Assembly (NCBI GenBank): GCA_017453335.1
Contig: JAFTKI010000101.1
Coordinates: forward strand, 9,437 to 73,436
Direction: 5' to 3'
DNA from: Clostridia bacterium
GTDB taxonomy: Bacteria; Bacillota_A; Clostridia; Oscillospirales; CAG-272
DNA: 64,000 nt
Within the stretch, counting starts at the first letter, position 1, and every line of letters begins with the position of its first letter. The notes below the pieces were generated by a model, which worked only from the letters and a program-made list of their open reading frames with translations, did no database searches and was not told the origin of the DNA. Positions 50,777 to 59,338 of this stretch are shown piece after piece. The position numbers were made by a program, and so were the translations under genes.

Positions 50777-52060
50777 ATGAATTACACGGAAGCACTCGAT
50801 TATATCCATCACATCAACTGGCGCTTTTGCAACCCGGGTCTGGGCAGAACGCAGGAGCTTTGCGAAAAGCTGGGCAATCCCGAGCGCAAGCTTCGCTTTG
50901 TTCACGTTGCGGGAACAAACGGAAAAGGCTCCTTTTGTGCGATGCTGGAATCGATCCTGCGCGCGGCAGGCTATAAGACGGGACTTTACACCTCGCCTTT
51001 TATCCGCCGTTTTAACGAGCGTATGCAGATCAACGGCTTGCCGATTTCCAACGAGGAGTTGGCAAAGATCACTGAGTATGTGAAGCCCTTTGCCGATTCG
51101 ATGGAGGAAACTCCCACCGAATTCGAGTTGGTTACGGCAATCGCGTTCGAGTACTTCCAAAGAAACAACTGTGATGTAGTGGTTTTGGAAACAGGACTTG
51201 GCGGCCGCTTGGATTCCACCAATGTCATTTCCTCACCCCTCTTGAGTGTCATCACAGGAATTGCATTCGACCACACCGCCCTGCTCGGCAACACCATGCA
51301 AGCCATTGCGGCTGAAAAGGCAGGCATCATCAAGCCCGAGCGTCCCTGTCTGTTCGGCGGTGAAAACGGCTCGGCTTACCGCACGGTACGCAGCATTGCA
51401 TACCTCAAAAAATCGCCCGTGTATACCGTTGACCGCTCCACTCTGCATACCCGTGAGATGACCTTGGACGGTACGACCTTTGATTATGAAGAACTGACGG
51501 CACTGAAAATTCCGTTGCTGGGAAGCTATCAGCCGATCAATGCCTCCACTGTTTTGACGGCAGTAAAGCTGTTGCAAAAGGAAGGCTTGGAGATCTCGGA
51601 GGATGCGATCCGCCAAGGACTTTCCACGGTGGCATGGCCTGCTCGCTTTGAGCTGATCTCTCGCGATCCCGTGATTCTGTACGACGGCGGTCACAACCCA
51701 CAGGGCATCGCCGCCGCAGTAAAAAGCATTCAAACCTATTTTCCCGAGCAGACCGTCAATCTGCTCAGCGGTGTTATGGCGGACAAGGGGTACGATGAAA
51801 TGATCGAAAAGCTCAAGTCCGTCACCAACCATGTATACACCGTATGCCCCGGAAACAACCGCGCGCTCTCTGCCGAGGATTACGCAAAGGACTTTACCGC
51901 ACACGGCATTTCCGCTCAGGCGTATGCCGACATTCGGGAGGCAGTCCGCACTGCCGTACAGGACAGCCGCGAACAAAACCGCCCCTTGATCTGTCTTGGC
52001 TCTCTGTATATGTACAACGACGTGACCGACGCGATCAAAGCCGAGCTGTCACTCTTGTAA
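50777..52060 (+). CDS. folC: Bifunctional folylpolyglutamate/dihydrofolate synthase
   Basis: 427 residues. ATP motif HVAGTNGKGSFCAMLESIL near residue 42, GLYTSPF, VVLETGLGGRLDSTNVI, and ITGIAFDHTALLGNTMQAIAAEKAGIIK in the Mur-ligase-type domain. It adds glutamate to folate and makes dihydrofolate from dihydropteroate. Starts 6 bp after folT, consistent with trapping imported folate. Confidence 0.96.
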   Translation: MNYTEALDYIHHINWRFCNPGLGRTQELCEKLGNPERKLRFVHVAGTNGKGSFCAMLESILRAAGYKTGLYTSPFIRRFNERMQINGLPISNEELAKITEYVKPFADSMEETPTEFELVTAIAFEYFQRNNCDVVVLETGLGGRLDSTNVISSPLLSVITGIAFDHTALLGNTMQAIAAEKAGIIKPERPCLFGGENGSAYRTVRSIAYLKKSPVYTVDRSTLHTREMTLDGTTFDYEELTALKIPLLGSYQPINASTVLTAVKLLQKEGLEISEDAIRQGLSTVAWPARFELISRDPVILYDGGHNPQGIAAAVKSIQTYFPEQTVNLLSGVMADKGYDEMIEKLKSVTNHVYTVCPGNNRALSAEDYAKDFTAHGISAQAYADIREAVRTAVQDSREQNRPLICLGSLYMYNDVTDAIKAELSLL

Positions 52061-52065
52061 ATGAA

Positions 52066-52109
52066 AACGTGAGTTCGAAACCATCCTCACGCTAAACAAA
52101 ACTAAGGAG
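52066..52109 (+). promoter_or_regulatory. preQ1-I riboswitch
   Basis: P1 CGTGAG / CTCACG (52068-52073 with 52086-52091), with loop TTCGAAACCATC, followed by an A-rich tail and AACTAAGGAG, where the tail pairs into the loop to form the H-type pseudoknot. The ribosome binding site is part of the tail, so ligand binding should block queT translation. Confidence 0.88.
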
Positions 52110-52119
52110 ATTTTTTACC

Positions 52120-52626
52120 ATGCGAAAATTAACCAAGAACGGAAGGCACATTCTCTTCCTCTGCCAAAGTGCGCTGATCGCGGCTTTGTACACCGTACTG
52201 ACGGTGCTGGTCGGATCATTCGGTCTGGCATCGGGCGTGATCCAAGTGCGCGTATCCGAGGCACTTTGCATCCTTCCCATCTTCACCCCCGCGGCAATTC
52301 CCGGGCTGACCTTGGGCTGTCTGCTTTCCAATCTTTTAATGTCGGCATTGTGGCAGGACGTGCTGTTCGGCACGCTGGCAACGCTCATCGGTGCGCTCGG
52401 TGCTTATTGGCTGAGACGGCACGCTTGGGCGGTTCCCGTTCCAACCGTTATTTCAAACACGCTGATCATTCCGCCTGTGCTGGCTTATGCATACGGATTT
52501 GAAGGCGGTCTCGGATTTTTCACGCTGACGGTGGGGCTTGGCGAGGTCATTTCGGCATACCTGTTGGGACTTTTGCTTTATTTTGCCCTCAAGCCGCACG
52601 CAAAGCGACTGTTTCGCAACACTTGA
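52120..52626 (+). CDS. queT: QueT family queuosine-precursor transporter (ECF S component)
   Basis: 168 residues, about six helices: ALIAALYTVLTVLVG, VIQVRVSEALCILPIFTP (RVSEAL is a QueT motif) and GLTLGCLLSNLL. Imports preQ1 or another 7-deazaguanine precursor via an ECF complex. The preQ1 riboswitch directly in front supports the assignment. Confidence 0.93.
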   Translation: MRKLTKNGRHILFLCQSALIAALYTVLTVLVGSFGLASGVIQVRVSEALCILPIFTPAAIPGLTLGCLLSNLLMSALWQDVLFGTLATLIGALGAYWLRRHAWAVPVPTVISNTLIIPPVLAYAYGFEGGLGFFTLTVGLGEVISAYLLGLLLYFALKPHAKRLFRNT

Positions 52627-52653
52627 AAGTTTTACCGAAAGGAGCACACCGAT

Positions 52654-54009
52654 ATGAGAATAGAGCTTCCCGCGGTTGTGCTTCGCGCCATTGAGCTACT
52701 GGAAAGGAACGGTCACGAGGCTTACGCCGTTGGCGGTTGCGTGCGCGACCGCTTGCTTGGGAGAACCCCGAACGATTGGGACATCACCACATCTGCGCTC
52801 CCCGAGGAAACCGCCGCCTGCTTTGCCGAGTTTCGGACCGTGGAAACAGGAATCCGTCACGGAACGCTGACCGTGATCATTGACGGTACACCCTTGGAGA
52901 TCACCACCTTCCGCAACGATGGCGAATACGCCGATAACCGACATCCGATACAGGTAACCTTTTCCTCCCGCCCCGAGGACGATCTTTCACGCCGCGATTT
53001 CACCGTCAACGCCATGGCGTATCATCCCGAAAAGGGCTTGCTTGATCTGTTCGACGGTCAAAAAGATCTGCAAAACCGCATCATTTCCTGTGTGGGAGAT
53101 CCCACGACGCGTTTTTCCGAGGATGGGTTGCGCATTTTGCGAGCCATCCGCTTTGCATCGGTGCTGGAGTTTACGCTTGACGAACCGACCTCCCGCGCGG
53201 TACACGCCCAAAAGGCGCTTTTAAAAAACATTGCCGCCGAGCGTATCCGCGAAGAATTCTGCAAGCTGATCATGGGAGCAGGCGCGGTTACGATCCTGCG
53301 CGAATACAGCGATGTGATCGGCGTTTTTCTTCCCGAGATTCTACCTTCCATCGGCTTTGAACAAAACAGCAGGTATCATGTTTTTGACGTTTACGAGCAT
53401 AGCCTGCAAGCCCTTTCGCATACAAACGGCGACCTGGTCACCCGTCTTGCGCTGTACCTGCACGACATCGGCAAGCCGTCGGTTTATACCGAGGACGAGG
53501 ACGGAGGTCACTTCAAGGGACACGGCGCGGTTAGCACCAAGCAGACCGCCGAGATCATGAAGCGGTTGCGCTTTGATAACGAGACCGCCGCCGCAGTAAC
53601 GCAACTGGTGGACTATCACGACCGCGACTTCCCTGCCGAGGAACGTGCCGTGAAACGATTGATGTGCAAGATGAGCGACGAAAACATTTTCCGCTTGATG
53701 GAGATCCAGCGCTGTGACCGTCTGGCACACGCAAAGGAATACAGCGAGCCAAAGCCGAGCGTTTGGGAGATTCCCCGCTTGGTACAAAGCATCCGCGCGT
53801 CCAACGCCTGCCTTTCTCTCAAAACGCTGGCGGTCAAGGGCGGCGACCTTGCATCAATCGGCATCCCCCCCGGCAAGGAAATGGGTAAGCTGCTTGCCAC
53901 ACTTCTGGAAAAGGTAATCGACGGAGAACTGCCAAACGAAAAGGACGTCCTCTTGGAGTACGCGAAAATCATAACCACCCGTCCAACGGGTGGTATGCAC
54001 AAGGGCTAA
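52654..54009 (+). CDS. cca: CCA-adding tRNA nucleotidyltransferase with HD domain
   Basis: 451 residues. The nucleotidyltransferase motif YAVGGCVRDRLLGRTPNDWDITT carries the DxD, then RFTVNAMAY-type (SRRDFTVNAMAYH), FRILRAIRF-like (GLRILRAIRF) and an HD domain (LALYLHDIGKPSVY ... LVDYHDRDF). It adds CCA to tRNA 3' ends. The last about ten codons (from 53974) lie in a palindromic repeat, so the natural C terminus may have been replaced. Confidence 0.95.
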   Translation: MRIELPAVVLRAIELLERNGHEAYAVGGCVRDRLLGRTPNDWDITTSALPEETAACFAEFRTVETGIRHGTLTVIIDGTPLEITTFRNDGEYADNRHPIQVTFSSRPEDDLSRRDFTVNAMAYHPEKGLLDLFDGQKDLQNRIISCVGDPTTRFSEDGLRILRAIRFASVLEFTLDEPTSRAVHAQKALLKNIAAERIREEFCKLIMGAGAVTILREYSDVIGVFLPEILPSIGFEQNSRYHVFDVYEHSLQALSHTNGDLVTRLALYLHDIGKPSVYTEDEDGGHFKGHGAVSTKQTAEIMKRLRFDNETAAAVTQLVDYHDRDFPAEERAVKRLMCKMSDENIFRLMEIQRCDRLAHAKEYSEPKPSVWEIPRLVQSIRASNACLSLKTLAVKGGDLASIGIPPGKEMGKLLATLLEKVIDGELPNEKDVLLEYAKIITTRPTGGMHKG

Positions 54010-54050
54010 AAACCCAATACTATCTGCCGGCGGCTCAAGCCGCTGGCTTT
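53971..54050. repeat. Palindromic repeat spanning the 3' end of cca
   Basis: Two hairpins: ACCACCCGT / ACGGGTGGT (53974-53994, inside cca) and GCCGGCGGC / GCCGCTGGC (54026-54047, outside), separated by GGGCTAAAAACCC. Layout is like REP/IS605-associated end palindromes. The first supplies the terminal residues TTRPTGGM. Confidence 0.65.
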
Positions 54051-54080
54051 TGTGATACAAAAGTGGTTTGCAAACCGAAA

Positions 54081-54150
54081 GCCTTCTCCTTGAGGAGAAG
54101 GTGGCTTGCGTAGCAAGGCGGATGAGGTGTAGGATGCATCGCATCCGCAT
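54081..54150. repeat. Palindromic repeat (MITE-like arm)
   Basis: GCCTTCTCC-TTGA-GGAGAAGGTGGC with an adjoining GCTTGCGTAGCAAGGCGGATGAGG segment; same family as 31019 and 55511. Confidence 0.7.
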
Positions 54151-54225
54151 AAAATTAAGAATAACGCCGTTTTCAACGTGCTTCGCGCTCAACTGCCTAA
54201 AGGCATTAAAACAAATACTATAAAA

Positions 54226-54264
54226 AATTGGGGAGAGATACCGTTTGGTAACTCTCCCTTTTTG
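54226..54264. terminator. Bidirectional intrinsic terminator
   Basis: GGGAGAG-A-TACC / GGTA-A-CTCTCCC with a four-base loop and A/T tracts on both sides; ends the Gfo/Idh gene from the right and cca read-through from the left. Confidence 0.85.
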
Positions 54265-54275
54265 ATTTCGATCCA

Positions 54276-55367
54276 TTATTCCTCGGTGAAGCGATAAATG
54301 TCGCCTGTTTTTGCGGAGATGTAGATACCCTCCAGGATGCGGGTGATCACATACGCCTGCTCGGGAAGCGTGATGGGATCCTTATCCTCGCGGATCGCCT
54401 CGATCCACAGGCGCGCCTCGCGGTTTGCCATGCTCTCTCCCTTTGCGCCGCCGTTGAAGGCAACACCGCCCGCTTGGAAGGAAGGCTGCAGAACGTATTG
54501 ACGGTCGTTACGAACACCGTTGATGCGCACACCGTCCACCATGTCGGCACCTGCCTTGGTTCCCGAGAACTGGGTTACCGCCTCGCGCACATCCAGCGTG
54601 TTGAGCGCCCAAGAGGTCTCCAAGGAAATGGTCGCGCCGTTTTCCATTACCACAAATCCAAACGCCGAATCCTCAACCGTAAACTTCTCGGGATCCCAGT
54701 TGCCCCACATATTTGCCTGATCGGTGTCGTTGTTCAGCTTGTGGTAGGTGGTACCAACACAGTACTTGGGCTTGTAGTTATTCATCAGCCAAAGCGTCAA
54801 ATCAAGTGCGTGGGTACCGATATCGATCAGAGGGCCGCCTCCCTGTTCGTACTCGTTCAAAAATACGCCCCAAGTGGGAACGGCACGGCGGCGCAGAGAG
54901 ATCGCTCTTGCGTAGTAGATATCGCCAAACGTTCCGCTTTCCACCTCTTTCTTAAGGTATTGCGAATCGTCGCGGAAACGAGTCTGGTAGCCGATCGTGA
55001 GCTTCTTACCCGTACGCTTTGCGGCATCCAGCATCTTCTTTGCCTCGGCAGAGTTGATCGCCATCGGCTTTTCACACATGACGTGCTTGCCTGCTTCCAG
55101 CGCATCCACCGTGATAAAGCTATGAGAACGGTTGGGAGTGCAAACGTGAACCACATCAATTGCAGGATCCTTCAGCAGTTCCTTGTAATCGGTGTAGACC
55201 TTTGCATCGGGTGTACCGAATTTCTCGGCTGCCGCCTGCGCTCTTTCGGGAATGATGTCGCAAAAGGCAACCATCTCAACATCGGCAAGCTTTTGCAGAG
55301 ACGGCATGTGCTTGCCGCCTGCAATACCGCCGCATCCGATGATACCAACCTTAATCAATTTTGCCAT
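54276..55367 (-). CDS. Gfo/Idh/MocA family oxidoreductase
   Basis: 363 residues from ATG 55367 (AAAGGAG upstream). Rossmann motif KVGIIGCGGIAGGKHMPSL, then CEKPMAINSAEAKKML (EKP motif with the catalytic Lys) and YYARAISLRRRAVPTWGVF. NAD(P)-dependent oxidation or reduction of a sugar, inositol or glycoside 3-position is typical; substrate not predictable. Transcribed alone. Confidence 0.93.
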   Translation of the reverse strand: MAKLIKVGIIGCGGIAGGKHMPSLQKLADVEMVAFCDIIPERAQAAAEKFGTPDAKVYTDYKELLKDPAIDVVHVCTPNRSHSFITVDALEAGKHVMCEKPMAINSAEAKKMLDAAKRTGKKLTIGYQTRFRDDSQYLKKEVESGTFGDIYYARAISLRRRAVPTWGVFLNEYEQGGGPLIDIGTHALDLTLWLMNNYKPKYCVGTTYHKLNNDTDQANMWGNWDPEKFTVEDSAFGFVVMENGATISLETSWALNTLDVREAVTQFSGTKAGADMVDGVRINGVRNDRQYVLQPSFQAGGVAFNGGAKGESMANREARLWIEAIREDKDPITLPEQAYVITRILEGIYISAKTGDIYRFTEE

Positions 55368-55510
55368 TATAAATTCTCCTTTCTGCTTCACAGAAAAAAA
55401 TTAAAGATCAATTACCGATACTTTCTAAATTTTTATAGTTTAGAGTTCTCATAAAATGAGCTCTTTGAAATCAGTTACTCTAAAAGAATTGGTACACAAC
55501 AAATTTTATT

Positions 55511-55704
55511 AGCCTTCCCCCAAAGGGGTTGGTACCGAGGAACGAGGCGGCTGAGGAGAGCATTGTTGCACTTTGTTATGTTGTTTGTGTTTGATCATTC
55601 CTTATGTTTGAAACTTACCCAACCATAGAAATACAAACAAACGGTATAGCCGTCCCTCCTCATCCGTCGGCTAACGCCGCCACCTTCTCCGCTGGAGAAG
55701 GCTA
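55511..55704. repeat. MITE-like element in a 410-bp gene-free region
   Basis: Nine-base terminal inverted repeat TTAGCCTTC (55509-55517) / GAAGGCTAA (55697-55705). Left arm GGTACCGAGGAACGAGGCGGCTGAGGAG and right arm CTCCTCATCCGTCGGCTAACGCCGCCACC are similar in inverted orientation. No gene is seen anywhere in 55368-55779. Confidence 0.8.
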
Positions 55705-55779
55705 ACTGTACACCTCGCTTTTTTTGCGTAGCCGCTTTCACACTGCGTTACTTCAACCAAGTGTTAGTTACTGCAAATC

Positions 55780-56694
55780 TCAGCCCTCGTCAGTCTTTGC
55801 GCCGCTCTCGCTCTCCTGTGCGTTTGGCAGCACACCGTTGTTTTTGCGGTACGCATCGGGTGAACAGCCGTAACGGTTCTTGAACATTCGGCTAAAGCTG
55901 TACAGGGAAGGATAATTGAGCTTATCCGCCACCTTTGTGATCGACATTTTTTGTTCCAGGATCATACTCTTCGCCGCTTCCAGCCGCCGCTCATAGAAAT
56001 AATCCATAATCGACCGCCCCGTGGTCACCTTGAAGAGATTGGAAAGATAGCTGTAGTTATAGCTCAGCGCCTCCGCGATCTCGGACAGCTTTTTGATGGT
56101 GTAAACGTGCGTGTCTATGTAGTGCATGATCTGATAGCACAAAATCTCGGAATCCACCGTTTCCACGCTTCGAGCGTGTTTTTTCTCCTTGGGCTGAAAC
56201 GCGCGGATCAGATAGATCAAAAGCTGCTCGAACATGTGTCGGATCAGTTCCTTGGAGCAATATTCCTCGTTGTGCAGCTCCCAGATCGCGTTTGCAACCA
56301 AGGAGACCACATTCTCACTTTGGAAAATACGGTCCGCAGCCGTAGAATGCTCCTTCAGAATTCGCATTAAGCGCTCGTGATGCGTATGATTCTTTGTTCG
56401 GAACGCAATAAAATCATATTTCAACGGCTCGGCATGGTCGGAAATGATGCCGTGACGCTCCCACGGCCCCGCCAGGTGAATATCACCCCGTCCAACCTTG
56501 ACCTCGGTCTCTCCTGTGATCAGAGTCCCCTTTCCCGAATTGACCACCGTCAATTCAAAAAGCTCCTCATGATCTCCCACCATCTGAAAATCGGCATTGC
56601 AATAACAGCGACCAAGCTGGATCAGCAAAAGATCGCCAAACTCCAACGGTTGCTGGAAATAATTGTTGCTCAGATGATATTGCTGTGTCGGCAT
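55780..56694 (-). CDS. AraC family transcriptional regulator
   Basis: 304 residues. N-terminal cupin (ELFELTVVNSGKGTLITGETEV, GRGDIHLAGPWERHGIISD with the metal-type His) and C-terminal HTH_18 domain (KLSEIAEALSYNYSYLSNLFKVTTGRSIMDYFYERRLE; MSITKVADKLNYPSLYSFSRMFKNRYGCSPDAYRK). Probably a sugar or metabolite sensor for the adjacent deacetylase or Gfo/Idh gene. The ATG follows an AAGGAGG-like site. Confidence 0.93.
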   Translation of the reverse strand: MPTQQYHLSNNYFQQPLEFGDLLLIQLGRCYCNADFQMVGDHEELFELTVVNSGKGTLITGETEVKVGRGDIHLAGPWERHGIISDHAEPLKYDFIAFRTKNHTHHERLMRILKEHSTAADRIFQSENVVSLVANAIWELHNEEYCSKELIRHMFEQLLIYLIRAFQPKEKKHARSVETVDSEILCYQIMHYIDTHVYTIKKLSEIAEALSYNYSYLSNLFKVTTGRSIMDYFYERRLEAAKSMILEQKMSITKVADKLNYPSLYSFSRMFKNRYGCSPDAYRKNNGVLPNAQESESGAKTDEG

Positions 56695-56738
56695 AAAAGC
56701 ACCTCCTTTTTTTAGATGCTCCTACAAAATCTATCTCC

Positions 56739-56767
56739 ATTATAGCATACCAATACGCAAAAAGCAA
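56739..56767 (-). promoter_or_regulatory. Promoter of the AraC regulator at 56694
   Basis: Minus strand TTGCTT, 17-bp spacer, TGC extended -10 TATAAT. Confidence 0.8.
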
Positions 56768-56816
56768 TACCTTTAGCCACATTTTTTTGTGTTTTTTAAT
56801 AAAAAAACGTGGTGTT

Positions 56817-57524
56817 TTACGGTGCTTCCATCCCAAGCAGCGCCTCTCGGTTGGTGCAATAGCAAATATCCTCGCGGCCGCTCATCATACGCAAGAATTC
56901 TTCCATGCGACCCCAAGAATTATGAATATCAAACTCATATGCGTGTCCCCAAACATAGAAGATCTGTTTTTTCTCGGGCTTCATTTGCAAGAATTGCTCG
57001 CCAAGCTCAAACATTTTATCCATTTCGCCGTGATGGTAGACCGAGGGACAGAAATCGATCAGGTCGCTCTGCTCGTCAAAGCCGAAGCTGGAGGTCGTAT
57101 TGCGCGCGTAGCGGATTCCCGTTCTCTCTCTTACCAACTCGATCACACGAGTGTCTATATCGTGACTTCCACCGGGATACGCCATGCCCACCACCTCATA
57201 GCCGCAAAGCTCGGAGAGGATCAGGCGATCCTGCTCTACCTCACGCACCAAAGTGTTGTCCCTTTCAAGGGCAGACAGATTCGGATGTGTCAGCGAATGC
57301 GCGGCAACCTCATGCCCTGCGTAAACGTGCTTCACGTCGGCGTGTGCGATCTTATTGTGGGTAATGATAACACCCTCTCGCTCCATATCTCTTTGTTCCG
57401 ACAGCCGTGCGCTGTTGAGATTGAAGGTTGCCTTCATTCCGTACTTGTTAAACAGCTCGATCAAACGGATATCCTGCGTCACACCGTCATCGTAGCTGAA
57501 GGTTAAAAATTTCTTTTTTTTCAT
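56817..57524 (-). CDS. Polysaccharide deacetylase family protein (NodB domain)
   Basis: 235 residues from ATG 57524 (GGGAGG upstream). FLTFSYDDGVTQD supplies the catalytic Asp and metal Asp (TFDD-type), and GHEVAAHSLTHPNL the two metal-binding His (HxxxH). The chain lacks a signal peptide, so it may act on intracellular oligosaccharides, unlike secreted peptidoglycan deacetylases. Last gene of the group 57591-60040 by orientation, 67 bp after the SGNH hydrolase. Confidence 0.88.
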   Translation of the reverse strand: MKKKKFLTFSYDDGVTQDIRLIELFNKYGMKATFNLNSARLSEQRDMEREGVIITHNKIAHADVKHVYAGHEVAAHSLTHPNLSALERDNTLVREVEQDRLILSELCGYEVVGMAYPGGSHDIDTRVIELVRERTGIRYARNTTSSFGFDEQSDLIDFCPSVYHHGEMDKMFELGEQFLQMKPEKKQIFYVWGHAYEFDIHNSWGRMEEFLRMMSGREDICYCTNREALLGMEAP

Positions 57525-57590
57525 AATGGTACCTCCCAAAAAACAAAGCGGCGCGCTCTGCGGCAAAACCGCGGAGCGTACCGCAAAGAA

Positions 57591-58574
57591 TCAAAGATAA
57601 GATTCTATCGCACGATAAAGATTTTGCGCATAGATCTGCGCCCCTGCATCGTTCGGATGCAGAGCGTCAACGGTAAAGGATTTCATGTGCGGGAACAGAT
57701 CGTCGCCACAGATCACGGTCACGTTCTCCAAATCCGCAGTTTGCTCACAGATCAGATCGTATACAGCCGTTACGGGCGCACCAAACGGCGTATCCCCTTC
57801 TCCAATGTCACCGCGCCAGATCGGCGAGATGGCAAAGATTCTCGTTTCGGGATACAGCGCAGAAAGCTTTGTATAAAACGCACGGCAGTTCTTTTCCACC
57901 ACGTCGCGCGAATAGATCGACCAATCGTTGGTACCGTACGCCACGGTGATGTAATCGGGTGCGGTGGCATCGGCACCGTCGGGAAGCTCGGGGAAGAACA
58001 CCTCTCCGCCGATGCCCTTGTTGATCTCGTCCGCATCCAACAGACGCGCCAAGGTAGCGGCGTAGGTCAAGGAAGGATACTTTGTAACCTGTCCGTGTGT
58101 GATCGAATCGCCGTAAGCGATCATGGTGGACGAACGGCGGCTCGGCTCAAAGAACGATCCGTCCTCTACGGTGATATCCGAAAGCTCACAGCCCATCGAC
58201 CACGGCAGGTAGATCTCCACGGTCTTTTTGCCTGCCACCAGATTGATCTCGGCAAGACCCACTCGCCCTTCGTAGTCGTCAAAGCCAACATGGGAGATCA
58301 TCGCACCGTTTGCATATACGTCGATGCGCGGGATCTGCGTGCTGGAGCATTGCTTGAAAAAGCGGTATGCAAAGGACAGCTTTTGGGAATCGGTACAAAA
58401 AGCCACACGAACACCTGCTGTAGACAACAGCTTGTACGCCTTGTCGGCGTGTACCTCGTGATAGATCTGCTCCTCCTGCTCGGTAAAGCGATGGAATCGG
58501 ATCCACTTGCCTTCTGCCTCTACCGAAACAGCTCCGCGGGCGGCTCCCGCAATCTGCACAAAATTTAAAATCAT
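57591..58574 (-). CDS. SGNH/GDSL hydrolase with N-terminal jelly-roll (CE2-like) domain
   Basis: 327 residues. The catalytic Ser is S157 in IAYGDSITHG, then GKGIGGEVFF (Gly block), AYGTNDW (Asn block) and DALHPNDAGAQ (Asp-His). The first about 140 residues form a beta-sandwich resembling carbohydrate esterase family 2 (VSVEAEGKWIRFHRF). No signal peptide. Probably removes acyl groups from a glycan or peptidic natural product; it follows the peptide-kinase group on the same strand. Confidence 0.85.
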   Translation of the reverse strand: MILNFVQIAGAARGAVSVEAEGKWIRFHRFTEQEEQIYHEVHADKAYKLLSTAGVRVAFCTDSQKLSFAYRFFKQCSSTQIPRIDVYANGAMISHVGFDDYEGRVGLAEINLVAGKKTVEIYLPWSMGCELSDITVEDGSFFEPSRRSSTMIAYGDSITHGQVTKYPSLTYAATLARLLDADEINKGIGGEVFFPELPDGADATAPDYITVAYGTNDWSIYSRDVVEKNCRAFYTKLSALYPETRIFAISPIWRGDIGEGDTPFGAPVTAVYDLICEQTADLENVTVICGDDLFPHMKSFTVDALHPNDAGAQIYAQNLYRAIESYL

Positions 58575-58589
58575 GAGAATTCCCTCTCG

Positions 58590-59063
58590 TCAATTATCAT
58601 AGTTGTAAGGAGACCACTTCGGCTTCAGATGAAGCTTGACCATGACCTTCCAGGTGAACACGCGCAGCTTTCGCATCACAAAACGGAACGGGTAGATCAG
58701 ATTCCAAAAGCGGATATACGCGTGATATTTTTTGTTATCGGCAAGAATATGCCGATCCTTGCGATAGAACTCGCTCATCACACCAATGATCTGCTCATCC
58801 TTTACCTTTTCCTTGATATAGGTGTTGTCGCCGCGGATAATATAATACCCGTCCCTGACACCGATCACACGATGCAATACGTATTTTCCGTCCCGTCTGC
58901 GATACAACGGAAGATCAAAGCGGGAAAGTCGTTCTCCCGACGGGAGCGGACGAATAATCACGCGGTCTCTGCGATTTTTCAACATCGGCCACATGCTGAT
59001 ACCAACGGTGGTGCTGACGTAAAATCCGTTTTCCTTCAGTTGTTTTTCGATCTCGTAATTCAT
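58590..59063 (-). CDS. S24/S26 family peptidase-like protein (ER-type Ser-His dyad)
   Basis: 157 residues. The Ser is in GISMWPML (Ser23), and VLHRVIGV (His64) with IIRGDNTY resembles boxes D and E of ER/SipW-type signal peptidases, which use Ser-His instead of Ser-Lys. There is no N-terminal membrane span; instead the C terminus is a basic amphipathic region (FRFVMRKLRVFTWKVMVKLHL). It overlaps pqqD by 4 bp. In this setting it may trim the 42-residue peptide. Confidence 0.82.
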   Translation of the reverse strand: MNYEIEKQLKENGFYVSTTVGISMWPMLKNRRDRVIIRPLPSGERLSRFDLPLYRRRDGKYVLHRVIGVRDGYYIIRGDNTYIKEKVKDEQIIGVMSEFYRKDRHILADNKKYHAYIRFWNLIYPFRFVMRKLRVFTWKVMVKLHLKPKWSPYNYDN

Positions 59064-59326
59064 TCGAACAGATTTTTCTCGCGCATCAATTCCACCAAAG
59101 CGTGAACATCACGCTCCACAACCTCGCGCTCCACCTCATATTCGGCAAGCATAGCCTCCACCAATTCCTCCTCGGTGCAGTCCTTTTCTGCCATCAGATT
59201 CCAAAGGAATGCGCCTGTTTCGTTCAGTCGCAGCATAGCGTGAAAGGTCTTGCTGGTCTCTCCAATCGGAACCGCAACGTAAGAGGTACCGACCTTTTGA
59301 ATGGTAAAATCGGAATGGATCTTCAT
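59060..59326 (-). CDS. PqqD family RiPP recognition element
   Basis: 88 residues, the standard size of a stand-alone PqqD. AMLRLNETGAFLWNLMAEKDCTEEELVEAMLAEYEVEREVVERDVHALVELM shows the winged-helix consensus (LNxtgaxiW...L...y.v....v..DV...v..L). PqqD-like proteins bind leader peptides and present them to modifying enzymes. AAGGAG precedes the ATG; it follows the kinase-like gene by 12 bp. Confidence 0.93.
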   Translation of the reverse strand: MKIHSDFTIQKVGTSYVAVPIGETSKTFHAMLRLNETGAFLWNLMAEKDCTEEELVEAMLAEYEVEREVVERDVHALVELMREKNLFE

Positions 59327-59338
59327 ATCAAAACTCCT

